From contig OY783212.1 in NCBI GenBank assembly GCA_963678705.1, positions 4,526,001 to 4,590,000 on the forward strand: a DNA stretch of 64,000 nucleotides. Direction: 5' to 3'. Every line of letters starts with the position of its first letter. The stretch's first letter is position 1. Below are positions 1 to 13,400 of the stretch, piece after piece. Under the pieces are notes generated by a model, which was not told the DNA's origin, made no database searches, and saw only the letters and a list, made by a program, of their open reading frames with translations. The DNA is from Panorpa germanica (lineage: Eukaryota; Arthropoda; Insecta; Mecoptera; Panorpidae). The position numbers and the translations under genes are program-made.

Positions 1-543
1 TTGAAGCTTACTGTTTGATATTTTTAATACACCGGTCTTTTTCGCATTTTCAAAATGCTGCTTCATTGAAGAATTTCCCATTTTTAACCTAAAATAATTT
101 TCTGAAAAAAAAAAAAAATTGTTGAAAATTTATGTTTGAAACTAAACTGTTCTTAACTATGGCCAATATTTTAACTGATACCTCTAGGAATATAAATCTT
201 ATTTTATTAAGAAATTTTATTTTGACATTACGTGAACTGTCATTGATAAAATATTTTTGACATACTCCTGGTACCTAGCATACTCAACAGATTTCGCGAG
301 AGACGTATATCAGAGACCGTCTTTATAGAATAGTTCTAAACCAGAGTTCACACAACTTAAACGCCATCTCTACAACCATTATTATTACGAATAATGACAG
401 TAAAAAATTATTATACATTTAACCACATTTAACACAACATAATATAACCTATAACTCGCTATCTTTGCTCGCTATAACTACACGCTGTGCTGGTCTGTCG
501 TTGCGTTTTGGTTGCCATGAAATAAACCTTTTTAATTGTAAAC
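1..543. other. intergenic DNA and EMG1 upstream region
   Basis: No coding sequence recognised. AT-rich. The last ~120 bases before the EMG1 start codon are relatively GC-rich and probably hold its promoter and short 5' UTR; I see no clear TATA element. Confidence 0.5.
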
Positions 544-1465
544 ATGAATAATAAAAAAAGAAAATTAGCAGCGAATAAAGAAGATGAATTCGAATTTGAT
601 CCTGTGCCTGAACACTTAGTTGCTGCACATGAAAAAAATCAAGAGAAGCGTCTTATTATTATTCTGGAAGGGGCTCAGTTGGAGAGCGTTAAGGTGATAT
701 TTATATTTATAATGTTTTATTTATATTCAATAGTGTAAATAATATTAATTTTGTAGGTTGGAAACTCTTTTGAGCTGTTGAATTGCGATGATCACGCGCA
801 TATACTTAAGAAAAATGATCGAAATCCAGGAAGTTGTAGACCAGATATCACACACCAATCTTTATTAATGCTGATGGATTCACCTCTTAATCGAGCTGGT
901 TTGCTACAGGTAATGTTTCTATAAGCTCTTCTAATAACATTAATTGTATCGCATGTTTATAACATTATATTTTTAGGTTTATATTCACACAGAAAAAAAT
1001 GTTCTAATTCAAGTAAATCCTCAAACAAGAATACCGAGAACTTTTAAACGATTTGCTGGACTTATGGGTAAGTTTACGATAATATTTATAATTTTAAAAA
1101 CTAATAATAGAAATGTTCTCATCTTACCATTTCTTTTAGTACAACTTCTACACAGATTTTCAATTCGTGCTTCTGATAAACCTCTCAAGCTACTAAAAGT
1201 AATCAAGAACCCTATAACGGATCATTTACCAGTTGGAGTAAGGAAGATTGCTATGTCTTTTAGTTCAAACAAAGTAAATAACTGTAGGGAATTAGTTCCA
1301 AGTAACAATGAGCCAATTGCTATTGTTGTAGGAGCATTTGCTCATGGCCAAATATCTGTAGATTATACCGAAGATACAATTTCTATTAGTAATTATCCGT
1401 TATCAGCTGCTTACACTTGTGCTTCATTATGTAATGCTTTTGCAGAAGTATGGAATATTATATAA
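544..1465 (+). CDS. EMG1: EMG1/NEP1, 18S rRNA pseudouridine N1-methyltransferase
   Basis: Four exons: 544-693, 757-909, 977-1067, 1140-1465; all introns GT-AG and phases close to give 239 aa. This is the SPOUT-fold methyltransferase that methylates N1 of a pseudouridine in 18S rRNA and is needed for 40S subunit assembly in the nucleolus. Recognised from the family blocks [20 protein letters not shown] (about residue 80-100) and [20 protein letters not shown], followed by the C-terminal substrate and cofactor-loop region with VVGAFAHG and [12 protein letters not shown]. Length matches the family (about 240 aa). The first in-frame ATG gives a short lysine-rich leader typical of insect Nep1. It is transcribed in the same direction as fs(1)h downstream but nearly 3 kb away, so it is an independent unit. 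Confidence 0.97.
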
Positions 1466-3380
1466 ATATAAACTGTAAATTATGTATACTTCAATGTATC
1501 TTTATTGTTAATTACATTTACTATAATTAAAATGATTATAAACAACGAGCAGGTCTGAACATGGTAATAATATTGTGCTATATTTTGAGGACAAAGCTAG
1601 TTACATGCTACCAAACAGATTTTATAAATTTATTTTATATACATGTATAATTATTGTGTTACAATGTTACAAAGTAATTTTGAAAGATTTCTTCAAGAAA
1701 AATAAATTAAAAATAATATTACCTACAAACTTTACTTTTATTTACTGTTAATTTTTTTTGTGGTTTGAGTCATTTCTCAAATCACTTCAAAATGTGTAAA
1801 TTTCGTAATATTTTACAATCTGTATAAATGGGTTTCATGATTCGAAAAATAGTCTGTATTTGGGGCTGTATGTAAAGTGTATAATTTTTACTATAGATGT
1901 TTATTTTTTTGGGTGTCATGTTATGAATTGTAAAGTAAAGGTTGACTCTCAGTTATTTCTATCCCGTCTCAATTTGTACCATTAATACATATGAAGATAT
2001 CATAAGCATGCATGAAAAACACCCATCTAAAAGTAGTAAAGTTTAAAAATATTTAGTAACTGACAATTTATTCTCAATGATATAAACTATTAAAACATTT
2101 TTGACTAAGGTGTTGCAAGTTATGCGCATTGGAGTTATTTGTTTATACTCCACAATGAATAATAAGCCTACAAGAAGCAGGCTACTTATAAACAGAAAGC
2201 CATCTGGGATTTTTTAAGTCTGATTAAATTGAGACTCATGTGATTAAAATTGATTGTTTCATATTTTTGGTTATTAAATAATTATTTTATTGAATATGGT
2301 TCTGTGTTATATATACTACTAAGTGATTTTAATTGTTTTTATTAATAATGGTGAGTTGTCCATATATGCTTTTAGCAGTATTATTGAGACGTTGTGTTCA
2401 TCTTTTAGTTACAAATATTAGTTTATTCAGTGATACACGACGCCATATTGTATTTCTAATTTTTATCTCATCCCTTACTTTTTAAAAAAATTACGTTATA
2501 TATATATATTAATTAGTTTAATAAGAATGTATTAATAATTATCAAATTTATCTTTATAGTTTATTTCCTGTTTTTCATTTTAAAATCAATACATTCTGTT
2601 CATGTTCCCATTTTTAAATTGAAATGCGGTTTTAGGTAATTTTTTGAAGAGTTCTGCTAGTCTTTAGTTCAGATTTATTTAATAAGTCTAATGTTCATAA
2701 ATGTAATAACCATTAAGATTTGTAATTTTAATATTTAGGTAATTTTTTCATTTTTGCTTTATATGCAAAAATTACAAATACTTATTTTTTATTCGAAGCT
2801 TTTATTTACTGCTTATAGCTTTTTCATTTGAAGATTTTGAAATTAATATTTATGATACAAATTCGTGTCAATATATAAGTTGTACAATATAAAAGACGTA
2901 CAAGATTTGTATTGTTTCCAATTGTTATTGTAAAAATTCAAAGCAAATGTGAACAAATAAAAATACAGTTTAAGGAGATAAATAATACGTTATCGTGCTA
3001 CGATACAGGCTGATCAACATGAAGTAGTTCAAAAAGTGAAGTACATAACTTTTACTAAATATATATCCAAATAGAAAAAATACTATACAACAAATTTAGA
3101 AATTTTATTGTTATCAAATTCTATTATTTTGGAGTTTTACAGTGGCAATTAAAATATATGAAAATTTAAACTTTGGAACGTTGAATATATAGTATTTAAT
3201 TTACTGATTATATTTCCACAGACATTTATATACAATGTTATGTATTTTATATTAAATACCAGCGCTAATAATTTTTGACTTCCCCAGTTAGAAAAGTTTG
3301 TAATAAGCTCATTAAATTAAAAATTAGCTTTAGCACAAAAAAGTGTTAATGGAAAGCTTATAATTGCACTGGGTTTTTCA
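1466..3380. other. EMG1 3' UTR and intergenic DNA
   Basis: No coding sequence seen. Several AATAAA-type signals lie within 250 bases of the EMG1 stop codon. The rest is AT-rich with short poly-A/T and TA runs and no recognisable gene. Confidence 0.5.
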
Positions 3381-3393
3381 ATAAACACAATAA

Positions 3394-4412
3394 ACGCATG
3401 CGTAGTACAAATGCGCAGGAGCCAGTTTTTACAACTCTGCGCACAGCTTGCAATGAAAACCCTGTTCTTAAATATAATAGAGGTGACGTCAGGTGACGTT
3501 GAGTGGAGTGGCTGACGCATAATAAATTGTTGTAAATTAATAAAAACAAATGCACGTGTTATAAATTAATTTGAGTTATAATATTAATTTAAAATAAATA
3601 ATGTACTTTTAAATAATATTTGCATGCATAAAACTTTATTGCTAATAATTTAACTGTAGCCTTGACAGTGAGACCGTGGATCGTGACGCGTGTATGTTTT
3701 GTGTGTGTGACAAGCAGGGTTAATAAACAGACTAAATATTGGAAATTAATTTAAAATGTGTTGTGTAACCAAATTTAAATTGTGTAAAATATAATTTTTA
3801 ATAATTTGTTACAATATTTTACGACTAAAATTGATTAATAGTGTAAATATGTAAGATCTATCCAAACGAAGCGCCACAGACGGTCACTATGTACAATACG
3901 CTTCTTGTATAGATTTACGGTTGCGTTGCCCGCTTCCTACTTGGCGGTCGCCGCCATGTTAGCTACGCTTGTGAAAAAATCTATACGAAATTCAATCCAC
4001 AGAAGTACTTGTTTAAATATTGCATCCACCTAAAGAAACATATGTGGGATATTGTTTATAAATAATAAGAAATCAAGATATGAACATTTTTTTGGAATAA
4101 TAATATTAAATGTGCAAATATAGTTAATAATCGTGGCCTACTGAAACATACGCCCGCCATAGCTACAACGCTGGCCCGTCTCGGCGAGTGAAGCCTATCA
4201 TAAAGTGGCTTGTGTTGTGTCGCTCCGTGTTTTTCCTCATTTCTATGTGGATAATTGCACTAAAAACACAGGTAAATGGAGCAAAATTACCTAAAAATTA
4301 TGCATAATATATTTTTGTATTTGACACATACGCGGGTTTTCTTATAGAGCAGTATTTCTGAATTTTCAATTCCAAAAGCAGCTCTTACAGAGATGCTATA
4401 ACCCGCCATATT
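3394..4412 (+). promoter_or_regulatory. CpG-containing fs(1)h promoter region with YY1/Pho-, CRE- and NRF1-like sites
   Basis: A locally GC-richer, CpG-containing block in very AT-rich DNA. Visible motifs: palindrome ACGCATGCGT at 3394 (NRF1-like half-sites), full CRE palindrome TGACGTCA at 3484-3491, and the YY1/Pho consensus CCGCCATNTT twice (3951-3960 and 4403-4412) with a partial CCGCCAT near 4154. The block leads into a probable non-coding first exon of fs(1)h ending at a good donor at 4272. Promoter function is inferred from position and composition. Confidence 0.45.
4141..4271 (+). other. fs(1)h: probable 5' UTR exon 1 of fs(1)h
   Basis: GC-richer stretch ending in ACACAG|GTAAAT, a good splice donor at 4272. 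The 5' end is not determinable from sequence; 4141 is only the start of the compositional block. The translation start is in a later exon (7409), so this would be untranslated. A second GC-rich patch at about 4535-4595 may be an alternative first exon. Confidence 0.4.
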
Positions 4413-5470
4413 GGGAAAATGTAAAAGAAAGGCGTATTGACCGGTTAAATATTATTTATAAGAAATTTTGGAAAAAATAACGTAGAAAATCGTGTTCATG
4501 TAACTATTTTTTAGTTGATTAATATATTTTTCCCGCCCTTGGTGGGGTTTAGCTTGTCCGCGAGCCGGGGCCGCTACATTTGCATGCTATGGACAGTTCT
4601 ATCAAGGCCTTAGTAGTTTGTTGAAAATCCTTGGTTTGCATGAAAAACCTTAAGATCTAAATTTGTTTTGACAATTATCTATATGTACAATTTAAAGTCT
4701 ATCCGATGTATGATAAAAATAGCAGTAGTGTATCAGTTTTATATGTAAAAAAAATATTGTTCTTTTTCTCAACAATGTGTTGCATCATATTATTCATATC
4801 TTTAATGGTAGTACTTGAGGCCTAAAACTAGCAATTTCTTCATTTTGTTTGTAAAAGAGAAGGGGGTGTGGCACTACACAAAACAATGCTCCTATTTACT
4901 ATCATATAAATTTGACATTCTATATATCAATATTAATCTTCATCCTCTACAATAATATTTATAAGGAATTAATATTATTTTTTTATTTGCAGATCAGTTT
5001 CCATTTCTTTATTCTATATTTTGTTTTAAATTTAATGTAAAAATTAATTATGTAATTGTATTTTCAAATTATCATTGATTAAAATGTATTTAATGAATTT
5101 AATAAATTTAGAATTTTACAATTTAAAATTGTTTTTTAACTTTGTTACATTAATTAATTTTTTTTAATTTTGCGATAAAAATATTTTTTATTTTTAATAC
5201 AACAATTCATTTTTTAAAATATATTATTTGCGTTTTAATACGAATTTGAGGAAAGATTGCTTTCAGAACATTATATATATCTTATTATATATTGCATTAC
5301 AACTTACAAAACTATATTATAGATAGACCTATACTCTACATTTCTTATACATTTAGTGATGTAAAAGTCATCTTTTTATTCAATTTGGTTGTCGTTACTA
5401 AAATATAAATTATGTATTATCTTTTTTATTTATGTTTTTCCAAAATGTTTATAGTATTTTTATTTTTCAG

Positions 5471-5574
5471 CTCGTGCTTCGCTGGTAGCTTGGCTCGCGC
5501 TTCGAGTGCCATGTATGAACGATTTTATCTAAGCTGACTGCATCGACACTCGGCCAACATTTAGACTTTTGACG
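5471..5574 (+). other. fs(1)h: probable 5' UTR exon 2 of fs(1)h, with a short uORF
   Basis: A 104-bp island of roughly half GC flanked by AT-rich DNA, bounded by a strong acceptor (TATTTTTCAG, ending 5470) and a donor GACG|GTAAAT (5575). It holds no long open frame, but ATG at 5511 opens an 8-codon uORF ending TGA at 5535-5537. Fits a cassette 5' UTR exon of the BET gene; may be skipped. Confidence 0.45.
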
Positions 5575-6635
5575 GTAAATATAATTTATTTCATTTTTAT
5601 AAACATCAATAATTAGCCTTGCAAAAGACGTAATCTTCATAATCTTAATATTTTTCATCTATATTTATTTTGTATAACTGATAAATAATCTTCTCTGTTA
5701 AATTAAGGATAGTATATGTTACATTAATTTAAGAAAAGTATAAATTATAGCAATTTCACTTGTAGAAAAACTTGCTTTTCCTCTAAGTGTTAATCTCTAT
5801 CTGAATAATGTCTTTTTACTGCTTTTAAATAATGATCTCCGGAGCGCAAATTTGATAAGTCTTCTTAAACTGTTATATTATGTTGAATATATTCCAAGTA
5901 TTTCATAAACTTCCTACAAATAAATTTATACTAATTGTCTTCATATGTTTTTTCTCCACTTTGTAAGAATTTAAAATAGTAAACAGAGAAATGGCGCCAA
6001 ATTAACTATTTACTTCATAACTATTTTTATAATTTATTTCTTATATTATATTTACTGATGAAGAGACTGATATTTCAAATGTTCAGGTTTTTTGATAAAC
6101 CAAACATCAAAATTTTCTAAACAATTACAAATAAAAATTAATTATGTAATAATTAAATATTATGCCCGGTTTTGGGTATAATTGGTTAAAAAGATGCTCA
6201 GTCAATAATGATGATAAGTATCTCATCATATACGGGAAGAGTTTATTACGAAGATTAAATTCTTTTTTTGCATTATCTTTCTATGTGATGTGTTGCTTAC
6301 GCTGGTCCTTTGCGCACCTGTTCTAAAACCATTACAATTTTTCATAATTGTATTGTTTCTATTTCTATTTATTGCATTAATCATAGTTTTTGAGTATCAT
6401 ACCATTAATCAATTTATTATATTTTGATTAATTTCTTCGAATAGGGAAACTCAGTAAATAATATATATTTATATAATGACATTTTTTATAAAAAATATGA
6501 TGTTAATTTTGTGTGTTCTAAATTTGATAGTCTATTGGCAAATACAATGCTCTGTTTGTTGCGGGAGATTAAAACGAAGGTAACGTTTTTCTTAATAGAG
6601 AAGTTATTAGTGAAGTTTGAAGACTGAGTAATTTT

Positions 6636-6771
6636 GAACATAAAAGGGAAGTTGGTTGATATTTATACCTGTAAGAAAACCCCTAATATTTATAGCAAAA
6701 TTTAGGGTTGTCTAAGAGGTAAAAAATTATTATCTCTGGTATAAATATCAACAAACTTCACTTTTATGTTC
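6636..6771. repeat. 136-bp inverted repeat (foldback) in fs(1)h first coding-upstream intron
   Basis: Arms 6636-6669 and 6738-6771 are 34-bp near-perfect reverse complements (two mismatches seen); an inner pair of shorter arms (AACCCCTAA against TTAGGGTT) continues the hairpin. No flanking target duplication was identified. Probably a degraded MITE or a hairpin-forming repeat. Confidence 0.6.
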
Positions 6772-7408
6772 ACAAATAAAGAGTTATTACTCATAACATG
6801 TACTAACATTTAGTTCTTTCCAAATTTAATGAATGGTAGATTAACAACAAAAGTTTTTTTAAGTGCGTAGTAACGTGGTACAAGTAACACGGTTTTTTAA
6901 GTGACAGTTAGTGGCAGTAAATATTTCAATTATAGGCGAAGTTTAAATTTACTTAATATATATTACTGTTTTAATTCAGTGATTGTGAAAATTAGTAAAA
7001 AGTTATTTTATATTACAATAAGAGTTGTCAATAACATAACCTTATTCGTTTATACTTTATTTCACATTTAAAATAATACAGTGCGTTTAGAGAACAATAT
7101 CATATACTCATAAATAATAATATTAACACTTTTGATTCAATAACTTGAAACATGTAATTTAATTACTGTTTGGATGTAGTTCGAATTATGAATCAATCTC
7201 TAAGATTAGAGAGAAAATGAAATTGAACAATTATTCACTTAAGGAGTTATTATAGCTACTTGACATATATTGAGGTAATATTTTTCGACCAAATATATAA
7301 TGTTGTTATACTAAACAATTATGTTTTTTGCTTATACGGTGTTTTTTCTGTTTCGAAAAATGTACAAGCAAATTTTTCTTTATATTTTTTCAGGCAGGAA
7401 GACTAAAT

Positions 7409-10400
7409 ATGGATTCCAGTAAAGAGCCGCCACCTCGAGTAGAAGTTCCAGTTGAACCTGTAAATGGTGTTGTTCAACCTACAGTAATGCCTCCTACAGA
7501 TCGACCGGGTAGAATCACAAATCAATTACAGTTTTTGCAGAAATCTGTTCTAAAGGCAGTATGGAAGCATCAGTTTGCCTGGCCATTCCATCAACCTGTA
7601 GATGCCAAGAAACTTAATTTACCGGTATAGTATAGTTTAATACTATAAAAAATTATAGTAGTTTTTCGTAGAATTATAAAGTCTAAACTATATAAATATT
7701 TGTTTAATTTAATATATTTTATAGGATTATCATAAAATTATTAAACAACCAATGGATCTGGGAACGATAAAGAGAAGACTGGAACATAATTATTACTGGT
7801 CAGGGAAAGAATGTATTCAGGATTTTAATACCATGTTCACCAATTGCTATGTTTATAACAAGCCTGGAGAAGATGTTGTTGTTATGGCTCAAACATTGGA
7901 GAAACTTTTTCTAACAAAGGTAAAATAAGTTCTGCAGTTAATCATTTGTAAAAAATAAATTAACAGGAATAAATATAAATGCGTTTGATAAGGTTGCAAT
8001 AATGGCAAAAGATGAAATTGAAGTAGAGCCACCAACACCAAAAGGTGCTAAAACGAAAAAGCCTAGATCAATGGGTCCTCCTGGTACGCTCGTCGGAAGT
8101 CGAGGTCGTCCTAGCTCTACAATGGGCTCGACTGTTTCCTCGAGTATACCTACTGCAACAGCAGTGCCAGTGGCAGTTCCTATTATGGCAATTGGTAATT
8201 TTATTCAAAGTAACTACAATAAATATGATTAAATTAAGTTTATATGATAATAACTATTAGATGTAAAAAATTCTCAGGAAGCACTAATACAACAACAACT
8301 GCTGTGGTTCCAACTCCAGCTACCACGCACAATTCTCTTACTCAACCAGTCGTACCTACACCTGCTGCTGGTAAAACATTTGTTTAATAATATTAACTGA
8401 TCTATTTGAGAGTTTTCTTAGTGAGTTATTCTGTTAATAATAAAGATACATTTTTAGGTGGATATCACGTTTCTGCATCTCAACCTCTTACAAATCCTTT
8501 GGACACGACTGGAATGACTACGACGTCTGTATTACCACCTCAAGCACCGGCTAAGGTTAAGAAAGGTGTTAAAAGAAAGGCGGATACAACAACACCTACA
8601 GCTACTGTATTTGACGCACATTATCCTACAATAGACTCTAAAAGCGCGAAAATATCAACACGAAGAGAGAGTGGCAGACAAATTAAAAAGGTCAGCATTA
8701 TAATACTATAAATTTATATGCCTATGTTTCTTCCGATATATTAAAGATTTTTCTTTAATTTTTACAGCCAGCACGAGCGGAACAAGATGGTCTAATTCCA
8801 TTTCATCAAGCAACTATAACACCCATAATGTCATCTCTTGCAACAAATCAGACACAACAACAACATTCAGCACAGAAAATGAAAGAGAAGCTTTCGGAAG
8901 CACTAAAGTCATGCAATGAAATTCTCAAAGAACTATTTTCAAAAAAACATTCGGTAAGATATGCTTTTTTAATGATAGCTCTTTTTAACGCTGCGCTTTT
9001 CGTTTTATAATTTATTTCGGCTGCTATCCAGTATTGCCCATTTGAGACACTGCTATTTTTGGTACATACCACTCCTGTATGTACTCTATAACATCTTATA
9101 AAGTAAATTTCTGCTTTCTTCAGCTATTGTTATTTTAATTAATAATGTTTACAGTTTATGATGTGGTATATATTTTTTTTCATTCAACAAATTTTACGAA
9201 TTAAAACCAGTGTAATCTTTAATATTACAGGGTTACGCATGGCCCTTTTATAAACCAGTTGATGCAGAACTCTTAGGGTTACATGACTATCATGATATTA
9301 TTAAGAAGCCGATGGATCTCGGTACGGTGAAGGTAAAAATGGACAACCGAGAATACAAGTCAGCACCTGATTTTGCACACGATGTTAGACTTATATTTAC
9401 AAATTGTTATAAATATAATCCTCCAGATCATGATGTTGTCACAATGGCTCGAAAATTACAAGATGTATTCGAAATGAGGTGAGTTTTTAAATGTAATAAT
9501 AGAAGTAAATAAATTGTAAAAATACAGTTAATGTTATCTAATAAAAATTTCCAATTACCGGTTCGGCAGGTTGGCGAAAATACCCGATGAACCACTTGGT
9601 CACATGGGTTTAACTGGTATGGATAAAGATAGTTCACCAAGTAGTTCAGATAGTGAAAGTGAAAGCTCTAGTGAATCAGATGACTCTGAGCAAGAACGAA
9701 ACTCTAAACTTAAAACACTTGAAAAAGAGGTGAGACTTAATGTTAACATATTAAACAATTATCTTAAACATTTGTTAACAAATAAAACGTAACTAATTAT
9801 ATTGTTATTGTTTTAATTTAAAGTAGCGGTTATCACAATAACTTTTAATAACAGTTAATAAACAAAACTTGATGATACAGTTAGTTCTCGACTTATGACT
9901 GATGTGGATTCCTGGACATTGGTCATAAGTCGAGTTCTCACAAAAAGAAGCTCTCGGAGGCTCGAACTATTTTAACCTGATCCCGTTTTCTCAATTTATT
10001 ACATTAATTTAATCCATTGAGCTATGTTGAGCAACAGCACTTTCAGTACTGTAAAATTATATGTTCTTTAATTTGTCTATAATATCTTTCTTCTTTTCTG
10101 ATGAAAGTATTTTATAATTTAGCTAGCAGCTATGCAAGAAAGAATGCGAAAACTTGTAGAAGAGTCTGGAACCAAAAAGAAACCAAAAAAGAAATTAAAG
10201 GAAAAAGGTAAAAAGGGATCCTTACCTGGAGCTTCAACAAAATCTATTCCACAGATTCAACATACAACAAGAACAAATTCCGTCAATGATAGCATAGGTA
10301 ACAAATCGAAAGATCTCATTGATTATACTTTAATAATAATTTGTAGATAATATTTTGTACAAAATTTTACAGTTTAATTCTATTTTTCCAAATTTGGTTT

Positions 10401-13400
10401 GTAATTTATGTTAATATTAATAGGTGCTAGTATAGCTAGTGTTGCTTTGGGTGCTGGAGAAGTTAAACTTCCAAGTGATGTACACGGTCACGCAACAGTT
10501 CATCAAAACACACAAAAACCGCAGGTTCATCATGCGGCTCTTCCAGCTGCCCCAGCAACAAATGCTAAGAATCAAAAAACTAAAGGTCAGCTTAATAGGC
10601 CGAAGTCATGCATGCACAGACTTAAAAGAAACTATACACAAACATATATACATATATAGCTAGTACCATAAATATATTTTAATTTCTAAATTGTTGCTAG
10701 TATTACTTATTTTTATCTTTTTCTACACGAGTATTTTATCAATCTTTTTAATCAATAAATTTATTAGGACCCAAAGCTTCGAAAGTAGTAACACCAGCCG
10801 CAAAACGTCCAAGGACAAATAATTCAAAAGCTGCAGGAGGTCCTGGCAATAAGAAGAAAGTACCGCCATCTCAACCACCAATTAATTTCGATTCTGAAGA
10901 AGAAGACACAGCCAAACCTATGTCATATGATGAAAAAAGGCAGCTTTCTCTCGATATTAATAAATTACCAGGTATTTATTTTATAATATTCTTTATTTTA
11001 TAAATAAGAATGTTTAATAATAATAAATATTATATTCATTTAATATCATAAGCAACCTAAAATTATTTTCGTATGTAAACTTCTGTTTCAGGAGATAAAC
11101 TAGGTAGAGTTGTACATATAATTCAATCTCGGGAACCAAGCTTACGAGATTCAAATCCGGATGAAATTGAAATAGATTTTGAAACATTGAAACCTTCCAC
11201 TCTCAGAGAATTGGAGTCTTATGTTGCGTCGTGTCTTCGTAAAAAGAGCCGTAAGCCTTACTGTAAGTTCCCTTAACACACGCCAGGTCAAAGAAGCATA
11301 GCACTATAGAGCAATTACGCTACACATTATGGGTTTATCAAAACGATTGTTACTAAATATTTTAAGCGTAAAACACATGCACTCTTACATCATTACACTC
11401 TTGTTCTACAAGTGTTCTTGTTCTATCAATTTAACAGCAATTCCGTAATGATAAAATAGGAGTGATTTATTAGGTCGCTGTTTAATACAATTTAAAAATT
11501 GAATGGAATTGTTTTGAGTAATAACTGCTTTTTACGTTCGATTTTTAATATAAGTTTAAAAGTTCAACATTTATAGCAACTGTTACATTAACAGTTTTTG
11601 TTACAATCGTTTTATTAATTAATTTTAAGCCCGTTTAGTATAAGCGTAATGTAAGACCGAAGCGTTAGTCATCGGAACTAAGCACAATACTAAGCATGGT
11701 AGGATTGAAATTATGGGATTTGTTGATGTTTATCTATTTTCACTGTTAAATACGAAATGTGTTAAGATATAATTTCTTATTCACCTCTTAAAAAAATTCT
11801 TAATTTATTGAGCATGCTCTTTATTATACACATTATTTTCGGTTCAATAAAATTACGATAATAATTTTCGTAGTCACATGTTTACTCATCGTAGTAGATG
11901 TGGATGTTCCGCCACCGCTACCGTGTTACCACTAGTCTATAAAAAACATATTAATACGTGTCCCGCGCTCTATTACCAGTCAATGTATCAACTATATAAT
12001 ATTTACTGACGGAAGTTATTTTGTTAATTTGATTGATAAACCATTTTTATGGATTATAAGTAAATCCATTCTTAATAATGGAATTGAATAATATATACAA
12101 TTTAGCTGTATTAAAATTAAGCAACTAATCTTTTACTATTGTAGCGGTGAACTGTTATAATAAGCTTAACGCGTTCAGATCTAAAGATGAGCAATACTCG
12201 TATAAACTAAATCATTTACGTACAGCGTATATCGGTAAAACTGTTGGTGATCCTTCTTGCATGCATTTTTGTCTTGATACATTAAGTATATAACGATGGT
12301 GGTGGTAATAGTTTCAAAAATGTTGTGTTCCATGATGTTGAAATACGTTTCTTTTCTTACCAAATGCAGTTAATTACTCTTCATAATTTTTAAATGATTG
12401 ATTTTTTTTTGCAAATGCAGAAGCTTAAATCAATAAAATAGAATTAGAAAAATTTAGTGACTTATTTTGACTTGTATTTTCAGCGCTCTTATGTGAGGTA
12501 AAACAAATATTATAAAATATTCCTTATTAATAATTGTATCCACAATATATGAATCTTTAGATAGGTATATATAAGATACAGATTCGTTTCATCCCACATA
12601 AGAATGCTGGAAATTGCAAATCAGATTAAGGTCATTATTTTTCCTATATACAAACTTGAAATTAAGAGTATATTAGTTGAAAACATTAATTTATTTTTTT
12701 TAATCTAAAATTTATTCATATTATGGCGTAAAATTAAACTTACCTAATGCTCTTACGTCTGTCTCGCACTGCATTCGACTATTTGCGACACTAACATTTT
12801 GAGTAGGGTATAATCGAGTTTTTCATTAGTACACTATCATGAGATAATCCTACTTCAATGTTTTATAATAAACCACTATCTATATTGTTTTTCCACTCTA
12901 CGTTTTACTCATAAAGACAATGAAACTGAAAATATATAGAGTTAACTGTAAGCAATCCACAATCTTAATCTTTTAGAGGTGGCCTTGGTACAGCTCACGT
13001 TATGTACGAATATAAATGTATTCCTCTGCGGTTCCAAACTATATAACTCTGTATAGATTGTAGAGCAGGAACTTGATATCAAGAGGTATTAATTATATTA
13101 TGAATGAAAACGTCATGTACAACATAACATAAACATATTACGTATGAAATAAACACAGTCCGTGTATTAATAAACATTAAAATAGAAACTTTCTCTCATG
13201 ATAAAGTATGCTTATTCGATTATACCCTACTGAAAAATAGCAAGTCTGTGAAGATACAGTGTGAGAGCCCATATGTTGCTCTTATACTTACTTGACACCT
13301 CCTACTTTTTCAGTATGGTGTTTTGAAGTTGTTTTCCATAAACACACTTTATCATGACAGGAAGTTTCTACTTTAATGTTAATTAATACAACCGGATAAG

